The notes under the pieces: generated by a model
The model's database searches: none
What the model saw: only the letters and a program-made list of their open reading frames with translations
Told to the model about the DNA's origin: nothing
Translations under genes and position numbers: made by a program
Assembly: GCA_036172665.1 (NCBI GenBank)
Contig: CM069873.1
Location: 40,952,001 to 41,016,000 of the forward strand
From: Prosopocoilus inquinatus
Lineage: Eukaryota; Arthropoda; Insecta; Coleoptera; Lucanidae
Direction: 5' to 3'
DNA: 64,000 bases
Part shown: piece by piece, positions 33,101 through 46,660 of the stretch
How the letters are laid out: every line of letters begins with the position of its first letter
How positions within the stretch are numbered: the first letter of the stretch is position 1

Positions 33101-36100
33101 TTCGTATCTCACATCAGAGTTACTGGAGTCCTTCGAAACGTCGAATAACTTGATAGATAGTAAAGATTGGTTTGATACATCACAGGAACAACGCTAGCAT
33201 GTGTTGTTTCGTTCAAAACTACTTCCAGATTCTGCTGCGTCATAAAACTTCGTATCTCACATCAGAGTTACTGGAGTCCGTCGAAACGTCAAATAACATG
33301 AAAGATAGTAAAGATCGGTCAGATACATCATAGGAACAACGCTAGCACGTGTTGTTTCGTTCAAAACTATTTCCAGCTTCTGCTGAGTCCGATGACTTCG
33401 TATCTCACACCAGAGTTACTGGAGTCTATCGAAACGTCGAATAACTTGATAGATAGTAAAGATCGGTTAGATACATCACAGGAACAACGCTAGGACGTGT
33501 TGTTTCGTTCAAAACTATTTCCAGCTTCTGCGGCGTCCGAGAACTTCGTATCTCACATCAGAGTTACTGGAGTCTATCGAAACGTCGAATAACTTGATAG
33601 ATAGTAAAGATCGGTTAGATACATCACAGGAACAACGCTAGCACGTGTTGTTTCGTTCAAAACTATTTCTAGCTTCTGCTGCGTCCGAGAACTTCGTATC
33701 TCATACCAGAGTTACTGGAGTCCGTCGAAACGTCAAATAACATGAAAGATAGTAAAGATCGGTTAGATACATCACAGGAACAACGTTAGCACGTGTTGTT
33801 TCGTTCAAAACTACTTCCAGATTCTGCTGCGTCATAAAACTTCGTATCTCACATCAGAGTTACTGGAGTCCGTCGAAACGTCAAATAACATGAAAGATAG
33901 TAAAGATCGGTTAGATACATCATAGGAACAACGCTAGGACGTGTTGTTTCGTTCAAAACTATTTCCAGCTTCTGCGGCGTCCGAGAACTTCGTATCTCAC
34001 ATCAGAGTTACTGGAGTCCATCGAAACGTCGAATAACTTGATAGATAGTAAAGATCGGTTAGATACATCACAGGAACAACGCTAGCACGTGTTGTTTCGT
34101 TCAAAACTATTTCTAGCTTCTGCTGCGTCCGAGAAGTTCGTATTTCATACCAGAGTTACTGGAGTCCGTCGAAACGTCAAATAACATGAAAGATAGTAAA
34201 GATCGGTTAGATACATCACAGGAACAACGCTAGCACGTGTTGTTTCGTTCAAAACTATTTCCAGCTTCTGCTGCGTCCGAGAACTTCGTATCTCTCATCA
34301 GAGTTACTGGAGTCCATCGATACGTCGAATAATTTGTTAGATAGTAAAGATCGGTTAGATACATTACAGGAACAACGCTAGCATGTGTTGTTTCGTTCAA
34401 AACTATTTCCAGCTTCTGCGGCGTCCGAGAACTTCGTATCTCACATCAGAGTTACTGGAGTCCATCGAAACGTCGAATAACTTGATAGATAGTAAAGATC
34501 AGTTTGATACATTACAGGAACAACGCTAGCACGTGTTGTTTCGTTCAAAGCTATTTCTAGCTTCTGCTGCGTCCGAGAACTTCGTATCTCACATCAATTA
34601 CTGGAGGCCGTCGAAACGTCAAATAACATGAAGGATGGTAAAGATCGGTTAGATACATCACAGGAACAACGCTAGCACGTATTGTTTCGTTCAAAACTAT
34701 TTCCAGCTTCTGCTGAGTCCGATGACTTCGTATCTCACACCAGAGTTACTGGAGTCTATCGAAACGTCGAATAACTTGATAGATAGTAAAGATCGGTTAG
34801 ATACATCACAGGAACAACGCTAGCACGTGTTGTATCGTTCAAAACTATTTCTAGCTTCTGCTGCGACCGAGAACTTCGTATCTCACATCAGAGTTACTGG
34901 AGTCCTTCGAAACGTCGAATAACTTGATAGATAGTAAAGATCGGTTTGATACATCACAGGAACAACGTTAGCACGTGTTGTTTCGTTCAAAACTACTTCC
35001 AGATTCTGCTGCGTCATAAAACTTCGTATCTCACATCAGAGTTACTGGAGTCCGTCGAAACGTCAAATAACATGAAAGATAGTAAAGATCGGTTAGATAC
35101 ATCACAGGAACAACGCTAGCACGTGTTGTTTCGTTCAAAACTATTTCCAGCTTCTGCTGCGTCATAAAACTTAGTATCTCACATCAGAGTTACTGGAGTC
35201 CATCGAAACGTCGAATAACTTGATAGATAGTAAAGATCAGTTTGATACATTACAGGAACAACGCTAGCACGTGTTGTTTCGTTCAAAACTATTTCTAGCT
35301 TCTGCTGCGTCCGAGAACTTCGTATCTCACATCAATTACTGGAGGCCGTCGAAACGTCAAATAACATGAAGGATGGTAAAGATCGGTTAGATACATCACA
35401 GGAACAACGCTAGCACGTATTGTTTCGTTCAAAACTATTTCCAGCTTCTGCTGAGTCCGATGACTTCGTATCTCACACCAGAGTTACTGGAGTCTATCGA
35501 AACGTCGAATAACTTGATAGATAGTAAAGATCGGTTAGATACATCACAGGAACAACGCTAGCAAGTGTTGTTTCGTTCAAAACCATTTCCAGCTTCTGCT
35601 GAGTCCGATGACTTTGTATCTCACATCAGAGTTACTGGAGTCCATCGAAACGTCGAATAACTTGATAGATAGTAAAGATCGGTTTGATACATCACAGGAA
35701 CAACGTTAGCACGTGTTGTTTCGTTCAAAACTACTTCCAGATTCTGCTGCGACATAAAACTTCGTATCTCACATCAGAGTTACTGGAGTCCGTCGAAACG
35801 TCAAATAACATGAAAGATAGTAAAGATCGGTTAGATACATCACAGGAACAACGCTAGCACGTGTTGTTTCGTTCAAAACTATTTCCAGCTTCTGCTGCGT
35901 CATAAAACTTAGTATCTCACATCAGGAAACAACGCTAGGACGTGTTGTTTCGTTCAAAACTATTTCCAGCTTCTGCGGCGTCCGAGAACTTCGTATCTCA
36001 CATCAGAGTTACTGGAGTCCATCGAAACGTCGAATAACTTGATAGATAGTAAAGATCGGTTAGATACATCACAGGAACAACGCTAGCACGTGTTGTTTCG

Positions 36101-36270
36101 TTCAAAACTATTTCTAGCTTCTGCTGCGTCCGAGAAGTTCGTATCTCATACCAGAGTTACTGGAGTCCGTCGAAACGTCAAATAACATGAAAGATAGTAA
36201 AGATCGGTTAGATACATCACAGGAACAACGCTAGCACGTGTTGTTTCGTTCAAAACTATTTCCAGCTTCT
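27150..36270. repeat. 4,596-bp tandem segmental duplication in the satellite
   Basis: Rare variants repeat at this offset: TTTATAGATAG at 27372/31968, AAAGCTATT at 29951/34547, GCGACCG at 30267/34863, GCGACATA at 31153/35749 and the deletion junction ATCAGGAAAC at 31325/35921. The copies have a few private changes (GATACCAAAG at about 31825; CCAGCATCTG at about 28923). The second copy ends near 36270, where a second shortened monomer at about 31703 has no counterpart. Confidence 0.85.
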
Positions 36271-39200
36271 GCTGCGTCCGAGAACTTCGTATCTCTCATC
36301 AGAGTTACTGGAGTCCATCGATACGTCGAATAATTTGTTAGATAGTAAAGATCGGTTAGATACATTACAGGAACAACGCTAGCATGTGTTGTTTCGTTCA
36401 AAACTATTTCCAGCTTCTGCGGCGTCCGAGAACTTCGTATCTCACATCAGAGTTACTGGAGTCCATCGAAACGTCGAATAACTTGATAGATAGTAAAGAT
36501 CAGTTTGATACATTACAGGAACAACGCTAGCACGTGTTGTTTCGTTCAAAGCTATTTCTAGCTTCTGCTGCGTCCGAGAACTTCGTATCTCACATCAATT
36601 ACTGGAGGCCGTCGAAACGTCAAATAACATGAAGGATGGTAAAGATCGGTTAGATACATCACAGGAACAACGCTAGCACGTATTGTTTCGTTCAAAACTA
36701 TTTCCAGCTTCTGCTGAGTCCGATGACTTCGTATCTCACACCAGAGTTACTGGAGTCTATCGAAACGTCGAATAACTTGATAGATAGTAAAGATCGGTTA
36801 GATACATCACAGGAACAACGCTAGCACGTGTTGTTTCGTTCAAAACTATTTCTAGCTTCTGCTGCGTCCGAGAACTTCGTATCTCACATCAGAGTTACTG
36901 GAGTCCTTCGAAACGTCGAATAACTTGATAGATAGTAAAGATCGGTTTGATACATCACAGGAACAACGTTAGCACGTGTTGTTTCGTTCAAAACTACTTC
37001 CAGATTCTGCTGCGTCATAAAACTTCGTATCTCACATCAGAGTTACTGGAGTCCGTCGAAACGTCAAATAACATGAAAGATAGTAAAGATCGGTTAGATA
37101 CATCACAGGAACAACGCTAGCACGTGTTGTTTCGTTCAAAACTATTTCCAGCTTCTGCTGCGTCATAAAACTTAGTATCTCACATCAGAGTTACTGGAGT
37201 CCATCGAAACGTCGAATAACTTGATAGATAGTAAAGATCAGTTTGATACATTACAGGAACAACGCTAGCACGTGTTGTTTCGTTCAAAACTATTTCTAGC
37301 TTCTGCTGCGTCCGAGAACTTCGTATCTCACATCAATTACTGGAGGCCGTCGAAACGTCAAATAACATGAAGGATGGTAAAGATCGGTTAGATACATCAC
37401 AGGAACAACGCTAGCACGTATTGTTTCGTTCAAAACTATTTCCAGCTTCTGCTGAGTCCGATGACTTCGTATCTCACACCAGAGTTACTGGAGTCTATCG
37501 AAACGTCGAATAACTTGATAGATAGTAAAGATCGGTTAGATACATCACAGGAACAACGCTAGCAAGTGTTGTTTCGTTCAAAACCATTTCCAGCTTCTGC
37601 TGAGTCCGATGACTTTGTATCTCACATCAGAGTTACTGGAGTCCATCGAAACGTCGAATAACTTGATAGATAGTAAAGATCGGTTAGATACATCACAGGA
37701 ACAACGCTAGCACGTGTTGTTTCGTTCAAAACTATTTCCAGCTTCGGCGGCGTCCGAGAACTTCGTATCTCACATAAGAGTTACTGGAGTCCATCGAAAC
37801 GTCAAATAAGATGAAAGATAGGAAAGATCGGTTAGATACATCACAGGAACAACGCTGGTACGTGTTGTTTCGTTCAAAACTATTTCCAGCTTCTGCGGCG
37901 TCCGAGAACTTCGTATCTCACATCAGAGTTACTGGAGTCCGTCGAAACGTCAAATAACTTGATAGATAGTAAAGATCGGTTAGATACATCACAGGAACAG
38001 CGCTAGCACGTGTTGTTTCGTTCAAAACTATTTCTAGCTTCTGCTGCGTCCGAGAACTTCGTATCTCACATCAGAGTTACTGGAGTCCTTCGAAACGTCG
38101 AATAACTTGATAGATAGTAAAGATCGGTTTGATACATCACAGGAACAACGTTAGCACGTGTTGTTTCGTTCAAAACTACTTCCAGATTCTGCTGCGTCAT
38201 AAAACTTCGTATCTCACATCAGAGTTACTGGAGTCCGTCGAAACGTCAAATAACATGAAAGATAGTAAAGATCGGTTAGATACATCACAGGAACAACGCT
38301 AGCACGTGTTGTTTCGTTCAAAACTATTTCCAGCTTCTGCGGCGTCCGAGAACTTCGTATCTCACATCAGAGTTACTGGAGTCCATCGAAACGTCGAATA
38401 ACTTGATAGATAGTAAAGATCAGTTTGATACATTACAGGAACAACGATAGCACGTGTTGTTTCGTTCAAAACTATTTCCAGCTTCTGCTGAGTCCGATGA
38501 CTTCGTATCTCACACCAGAGTTACTGGAGTCAATCGAAACGTCGAATAACTTGATAGATAGTAAAGATCGGTTAGATACATCACAGGAACAACGCTAGCA
38601 AGTGTTGTTTCGTTCAAAACCATTTCCAGCTTCTGCTGAGACCGATGACTTCGTATCTCACATAAGAGTTACTGGAGTCCATCGATACGTCGAATAATTT
38701 GTTAGATAGGAAAGATCGGTTAGATACATCACAGGAACAACGCTGGTACGTGTTGTTTCGTTCAAAACTATTTCCAGCTTCTGCGGCGTCCGAGAACTTC
38801 GTATCTCACATCAGAGTTACTGGAGTCTTTCGAAACGTCGAATAACTTGATAGATAGTAAAGATCGGTTAGATACATCACAGGAACAACGCTAGCACGTG
38901 TTGTTTCGTTCTAAACTATTTCCAGCTTCTGCTGCGTCCGAGAACTTCGTATCTCTCATCAGAGTTACTGGAGTCCATCGATACGTCGAATAATTTGTTA
39001 GATAGTAAAGATCGGTTAGATACATTACAGGAACAACGCTAGCATGTGTTATTTCGTTCAAAACTATTTCCAGCTTCTGCTGCGTCCGAGAACTTCGTAT
39101 CTCACATCAGAGTTACTGGAGTCCATCGAAACGTCGAATAACTTGATAGATAGTAAAGATCAGTTTGATACATTACAGGAACAACGCTAGCACGTGTTGT

Positions 39201-42200
39201 TTCGTTCAAAACTATTTCTAGCTTCTGCTGCGTCCGAGAACTTCGTATCTCACATCAATTACTGGAGTCTATCGAAATGTCGAATAACTTGATAGATGGT
39301 AAAGATCGGTTAGATACATCACAGGAACAACGCTAGCAAGTGTTGTTTCGTTCAAAACCATTTCCAGCTTCTGCTGAGTCCGATGACTTCGTATCTCTCA
39401 TCAGAGTTACTGGAGTCCATCGAAACGTCGAATAACTTGATAGATAGTAAAGATCGGTTAGATACATCACAGGAACAACGCTAGCACGTGTTGTTTCGTT
39501 CAAAACTATTTCCAGCTTCGGCGGCGTCCGAGAACTTCGTATCTCACATAAGAGTTACTGGAGTCCATCGAAACGTCAAATAAGATGAAAGATATGAAAG
39601 ATCGGTTAGATACATCACAGGAACAACGCTGGTACGTGTTGTTTCGTTCAAAACTATTTCCAGCTTCTGCGGCGTCCGAGAACTTCGTATCTCACATCAG
39701 AGTTACTGGAGTCCTTCGAAACGTCGAATAACTTGATAGATAGTAAAGATCGGTTTGATACATCACAGGAACAACGTTAGCACGTGTTGTTTCGTTCAAA
39801 ACTACTTCCAGATTCTGCTGCGTCATAAAACTTCGTATCTCACATCAGAGTTACTGGAGTCCGTCGAAACGTCAAATAACATGAAAGATAGTAAAGATCG
39901 GTTAGATACATCACAGGAACAACGCTAGCACGTGTTGTTTCGTTCAAAACTATTTCTAGCTTCTGCTGCGTCCGAGAACTTCGTATCTCACATCAGAGTT
40001 ACTGGAGTCCTTCGAAACGTCGAATAACTTGATAGATAGTAAAGATTGGTTTGATACATCACAGGAACAACGCTAGCATGTGTTGTTTCGTTCAAAACTA
40101 CTTCCAGATTCTGCTGCGTCATAAAACTTCGTATCTCACATCAGAGTTACTGGAGTCCGTCGAAACGTCAAATAACATGAAAGATAGTAAAGATCGGTCA
40201 GATACATCATAGGAACAACGCTAGCACGTGTTGTTTCGTTCAAAACTATTTCCAGCTTCTGCTGAGTCCGATGACTTCGTATCTCACACCAGAGTTACTG
40301 GAGTCTATCGAAACGTCGAATAACTTGATAGATAGTAAAGATCGGTTAGATACATCACAGGAACAACGCTAGGACGTGTTGTTTCGTTCAAAACTATTTC
40401 CAGCTTCTGCGGCGTCCGAGAACTTCGTATCTCACATCAGAGTTACTGGAGTCTATCGAAACGTCGAATAACTTGATAGATAGTAAAGATCGGTTAGATA
40501 CATCACAGGAACAACGCTAGCACGTGTTGTTTCGTTCAAAACTATTTCTAGCTTCTGCTGCGTCCGAGAACTTCGTATCTCATACCAGAGTTACTGGAGT
40601 CCGTCGAAACGTCAAATAACATGAAAGATAGTAAAGATCGGTTAGATACATCACAGGAACAACGTTAGCACGTGTTGTTTCGTTCAAAACTACTTCCAGA
40701 TTCTGCTGCGTCATAAAACTTCGTATCTCACATCAGAGTTACTGGAGTCCGTCGAAACGTCAAATAACATGAAAGATAGTAAAGATCGGTTAGATACATC
40801 ATAGGAACAACGCTAGGACGTGTTGTTTCGTTCAAAACTATTTCCAGCTTCTGCGGCGTCCGAGAACTTCGTATCTCACATCAGAGTTACTGGAGTCCAT
40901 CGAAACGTCGAATAACTTGATAGATAGTAAAGATCGGTTAGATACATCACAGGAACAACGCTAGCACGTGTTGTTTCGTTCAAAACTATTTCTAGCTTCT
41001 GCTGCGTCCGAGAAGTTCGTATTTCATACCAGAGTTACTGGAGTCCGTCGAAACGTCAAATAACATGAAAGATAGTAAAGATCGGTTAGATACATCACAG
41101 GAACAACGCTAGCACGTGTTGTTTCGTTCAAAACTATTTCCAGCTTCTGCTGCGTCCGAGAACTTCGTATCTCTCATCAGAGTTACTGGAGTCCATCGAT
41201 ACGTCGAATAATTTGTTAGATAGTAAAGATCGGTTAGATACATTACAGGAACAACGCTAGCATGTGTTGTTTCGTTCAAAACTATTTCCAGCTTCTGCGG
41301 CGTCCGAGAACTTCGTATCTCACATCAGAGTTACTGGAGTCCATCGAAACGTCGAATAACTTGATAGATAGTAAAGATCAGTTTGATACATTACAGGAAC
41401 AACGCTAGCACGTGTTGTTTCGTTCAAAGCTATTTCTAGCTTCTGCTGCGTCCGAGAACTTCGTATCTCACATCAATTACTGGAGGCCGTCGAAACGTCA
41501 AATAACATGAAGGATGGTAAAGATCGGTTAGATACATCACAGGAACAACGCTAGCACGTATTGTTTCGTTCAAAACTATTTCCAGCTTCTGCTGAGTCCG
41601 ATGACTTCGTATCTCACACCAGAGTTACTGGAGTCTATCGAAACGTCGAATAACTTGATAGATAGTAAAGATCGGTTAGATACATCACAGGAACAACGCT
41701 AGCACGTGTTGTATCGTTCAAAACTATTTCTAGCTTCTGCTGCGACCGAGAACTTCGTATCTCACATCAGAGTTACTGGAGTCCTTCGAAACGTCGAATA
41801 ACTTGATAGATAGTAAAGATCGGTTTGATACATCACAGGAACAACGTTAGCACGTGTTGTTTCGTTCAAAACTACTTCCAGATTCTGCTGCGTCATAAAA
41901 CTTCGTATCTCACATCAGAGTTACTGGAGTCCGTCGAAACGTCAAATAACATGAAAGATAGTAAAGATCGGTTAGATACATCACAGGAACAACGCTAGCA
42001 CGTGTTGTTTCGTTCAAAACTATTTCCAGCTTCTGCTGCGTCATAAAACTTAGTATCTCACATCAGAGTTACTGGAGTCCATCGAAACGTCGAATAACTT
42101 GATAGATAGTAAAGATCAGTTTGATACATTACAGGAACAACGCTAGCACGTGTTGTTTCGTTCAAAACTATTTCTAGCTTCTGCTGCGTCCGAGAACTTC

Positions 42201-45200
42201 GTATCTCACATCAATTACTGGAGGCCGTCGAAACGTCAAATAACATGAAGGATGGTAAAGATCGGTTAGATACATCACAGGAACAACGCTAGCACGTATT
42301 GTTTCGTTCAAAACTATTTCCAGCTTCTGCTGAGTCCGATGACTTCGTATCTCACACCAGAGTTACTGGAGTCTATCGAAACGTCGAATAACTTGATAGA
42401 TAGTAAAGATCGGTTAGATACATCACAGGAACAACGCTAGCAAGTGTTGTTTCGTTCAAAACCATTTCCAGCTTCTGCTGAGTCCGATGACTTTGTATCT
42501 CACATCAGAGTTACTGGAGTCCATCGAAACGTCGAATAACTTGATAGATAGTAAAGATCGGTTTGATACATCACAGGAACAACGTTAGCACGTGTTGTTT
42601 CGTTCAAAACTACTTCCAGATTCTGCTGCGACATAAAACTTCGTATCTCACATCAGAGTTACTGGAGTCCGTCGAAACGTCAAATAACATGAAAGATAGT
42701 AAAGATCGGTTAGATACATCACAGGAACAACGCTAGCACGTGTTGTTTCGTTCAAAACTATTTCCAGCTTCTGCTGCGTCATAAAACTTAGTATCTCACA
42801 TCAGGAAACAACGCTAGGACGTGTTGTTTCGTTCAAAACTATTTCCAGCTTCTGCGGCGTCCGAGAACTTCGTATCTCACATCAGAGTTACTGGAGTCCA
42901 TCGAAACGTCGAATAACTTGATAGATAGTAAAGATCGGTTAGATACATCACAGGAACAACGCTAGCACGTGTTGTTTCGTTCAAAACTATTTCTAGCTTC
43001 TGCTGCGTCCGAGAAGTTCGTATCTCATACCAGAGTTACTGGAGTCCGTCGAAACGTCAAATAACATGAAAGATAGTAAAGATCGGTTAGATACATCACA
43101 GGAACAACGCTAGCACGTGTTGTTTCGTTCAAAACTATTTCCAGCTTCTGCTGCGTCCGAGAACTTCGTATCTCTCATCAGAGTTACTGGAGTCCATCGA
43201 TACGTCGAATAATTTGTTAGATAGTAAAGATCGGTTAGATACATTACAGGAACAACGCTAGCATGTGTTGTTTCGTTCAAAACTATTTCCAGCTTCTGCG
43301 GCGTCCGAGAACTTCGTATCTCACATCAGAGTTACTGGAGTCCATCGAAACGTCGAATAACTTGATAGATAGTAAAGATCAGTTTGATACATTACAGGAA
43401 CAACGCTAGCACGTGTTGTTTCGTTCAAAGCTATTTCTAGCTTCTGCTGCGTCCGAGAACTTCGTATCTCACATCAATTACTGGAGGCCGTCGAAACGTC
43501 AAATAACATGAAGGATGGTAAAGATCGGTTAGATACATCACAGGAACAACGCTAGCACGTATTGTTTCGTTCAAAACTATTTCCAGCTTCTGCTGAGTCC
43601 GATGACTTCGTATCTCACACCAGAGTTACTGGAGTCTATCGAAACGTCGAATAACTTGATAGATAGTAAAGATCGGTTAGATACATCACAGGAACAACGC
43701 TAGCACGTGTTGTTTCGTTCAAAACTATTTCTAGCTTCTGCTGCGTCCGAGAACTTCGTATCTCACATCAGAGTTACTGGAGTCCTTCGAAACGTCGAAT
43801 AACTTGATAGATAGTAAAGATCGGTTTGATACATCACAGGAACAACGTTAGCACGTGTTGTTTCGTTCAAAACTACTTCCAGATTCTGCTGCGTCATAAA
43901 ACTTCGTATCTCACATCAGAGTTACTGGAGTCCGTCGAAACGTCAAATAACATGAAAGATAGTAAAGATCGGTTAGATACATCACAGGAACAACGCTAGC
44001 ACGTGTTGTTTCGTTCAAAACTATTTCCAGCTTCTGCTGCGTCATAAAACTTAGTATCTCACATCAGAGTTACTGGAGTCCATCGAAACGTCGAATAACT
44101 TGATAGATAGTAAAGATCAGTTTGATACATTACAGGAACAACGCTAGCACGTGTTGTTTCGTTCAAAACTATTTCTAGCTTCTGCTGCGTCCGAGAACTT
44201 CGTATCTCACATCAATTACTGGAGGCCGTCGAAACGTCAAATAACATGAAGGATGGTAAAGATCGGTTAGATACATCACAGGAACAACGCTAGCACGTAT
44301 TGTTTCGTTCAAAACTATTTCCAGCTTCTGCTGAGTCCGATGACTTCGTATCTCACACCAGAGTTACTGGAGTCTATCGAAACGTCGAATAACTTGATAG
44401 ATAGTAAAGATCGGTTAGATACATCACAGGAACAACGCTAGCAAGTGTTGTTTCGTTCAAAACCATTTCCAGCTTCTGCTGAGTCCGATGACTTTGTATC
44501 TCACATCAGAGTTACTGGAGTCCATCGAAACGTCGAATAACTTGATAGATAGTAAAGATCGGTTAGATACATCACAGGAACAACGCTAGCACGTGTTGTT
44601 TCGTTCAAAACTATTTCCAGCTTCGGCGGCGTCCGAGAACTTCGTATCTCACATAAGAGTTACTGGAGTCCATCGAAACGTCAAATAAGATGAAAGATAG
44701 GAAAGATCGGTTAGATACATCACAGGAACAACGCTGGTACGTGTTGTTTCGTTCAAAACTATTTCCAGCTTCTGCGGCGTCCGAGAACTTCGTATCTCAC
44801 ATCAGAGTTACTGGAGTCCGTCGAAACGTCAAATAACTTGATAGATAGTAAAGATCGGTTAGATACATCACAGGAACAGCGCTAGCACGTGTTGTTTCGT
44901 TCAAAACTATTTCTAGCTTCTGCTGCGTCCGAGAACTTCGTATCTCACATCAGAGTTACTGGAGTCCTTCGAAACGTCGAATAACTTGATAGATAGTAAA
45001 GATCGGTTTGATACATCACAGGAACAACGTTAGCACGTGTTGTTTCGTTCAAAACTACTTCCAGATTCTGCTGCGTCATAAAACTTCGTATCTCACATCA
45101 GAGTTACTGGAGTCCGTCGAAACGTCAAATAACATGAAAGATAGTAAAGATCGGTTAGATACATCACAGGAACAACGCTAGCACGTGTTGTTTCGTTCAA

Positions 45201-46660
45201 AACTATTTCCAGCTTCTGCGGCGTCCGAGAACTTCGTATCTCACATCAGAGTTACTGGAGTCCATCGAAACGTCGAATAACTTGATAGATAGTAAAGATC
45301 AGTTTGATACATTACAGGAACAACGATAGCACGTGTTGTTTCGTTCAAAACTATTTCCAGCTTCTGCTGAGTCCGATGACTTCGTATCTCACACCAGAGT
45401 TACTGGAGTCAATCGAAACGTCGAATAACTTGATAGATAGTAAAGATCGGTTAGATACATCACAGGAACAACGCTAGCAAGTGTTGTTTCGTTCAAAACC
45501 ATTTCCAGCTTCTGCTGAGTCCGATGACTTCGTATCTCACATAAGAGTTACTGGAGTCCATCGATACGTCGAATAATTTGTTAGATAGGAAAGATCGGTT
45601 AGATACATCACAGGAACAACGCTGGTACGTGTTGTTTCGTTCAAAACTATTTCCAGCTTCTGCGGCGTCCGAGAACTTCGTATCTCACATCAGAGTTACT
45701 GGAGTCTTTCGAAACGTCGAATAACTTGATAGATAGTAAAGATCGGTTAGATACATCACAGGAACAACGCTAGCACGTGTTGTTTCGTTCTAAACTATTT
45801 CCAGCTTCTGCTGCGTCCGAGAACTTCGTATCTCTCATCAGAGTTACTGGAGTCCATCGATACGTCGAATAATTTGTTAGATAGTAAAGATCGGTTAGAT
45901 ACATTACAGGAACAACGCTAGCATGTGTTATTTCGTTCAAAACTATTTCCAGCTTCTGCTGCGTCCGAGAACTTCGTATCTCACATCAGAGTTACTGGAG
46001 TCCATCGAAACGTCGAATAACTTGATAGATAGTAAAGATCAGTTTGATACATTACAGGAACAACGCTAGCACGTGTTGTTTCGTTCAAAACTATTTCTAG
46101 CTTCTGCTGCGTCCGAGAACTTCGTATCTCACATCAATTACTGGAGTCTATCGAAATGTCGAATAACTTGATAGATGGTAAAGATCGGTTAGATACATCA
46201 CAGGAACAACGCTAGCAAGTGTTGTTTCGTTCAAAACCATTTCCAGCTTCTGCTGAGTCCGATGACTTCGTATCTCTCATCAGAGTTACTGGAGTCCATC
46301 GAAACGTCGAATAACTTGATAGATAGTAAAGATCGGTTAGATACATCACAGGAACAACGCTAGCACGTGTTGTTTCGTTCAAAACTATTTCCAGCTTCGG
46401 CGGCGTCCGAGAACTTCGTATCTCACATAAGAGTTACTGGAGTCCATCGAAACGTCAAATAAGATGAAAGATATGAAAGATCGGTTAGATACATCACAGG
46501 AACAACGCTGGTACGTGTTGTTTCGTTCAAAACTATTTCCAGCTTCTGCGGCGTCCGAGAACTTCGTATCTCACATCAGAGTTACTGGAGTCCTTCGAAA
46601 CGTCGAATAACTTGATAGATAGTAAAGATCGGTTTGATACATCACAGGAACAACGTTAGC
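32800..46660. repeat. 6,879-bp tandem segmental duplication in the satellite (two full copies)
   Basis: Copies at about 32800-39700 and 39700-46660 share rare variants at an offset of exactly 6,879: GATTGG at 33166/40045, GTATCG at 34832/41711, AAAGCT at 34547/41426 and 36548/43427, ACGATAGC at 38444/45323 and GTCAATCG at 38530/45409. The offset agrees with 47 monomers minus one 67-bp loss and five 2-bp losses. Outside these limits the match breaks within one monomer. Confidence 0.9.
33930..37670. repeat. 2,001-bp tandem repeat nested inside the 6,879-bp unit
   Basis: AACGCTAGGACG at 33930 and 35931, and AAAGCTATT at 34547 and 36548, are 2,001 apart; the same pair occurs in the second large copy at 41426 and 43427. 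The copy between shows changes such as CTGCGACC against CTGCGTCC. Confidence 0.8.
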
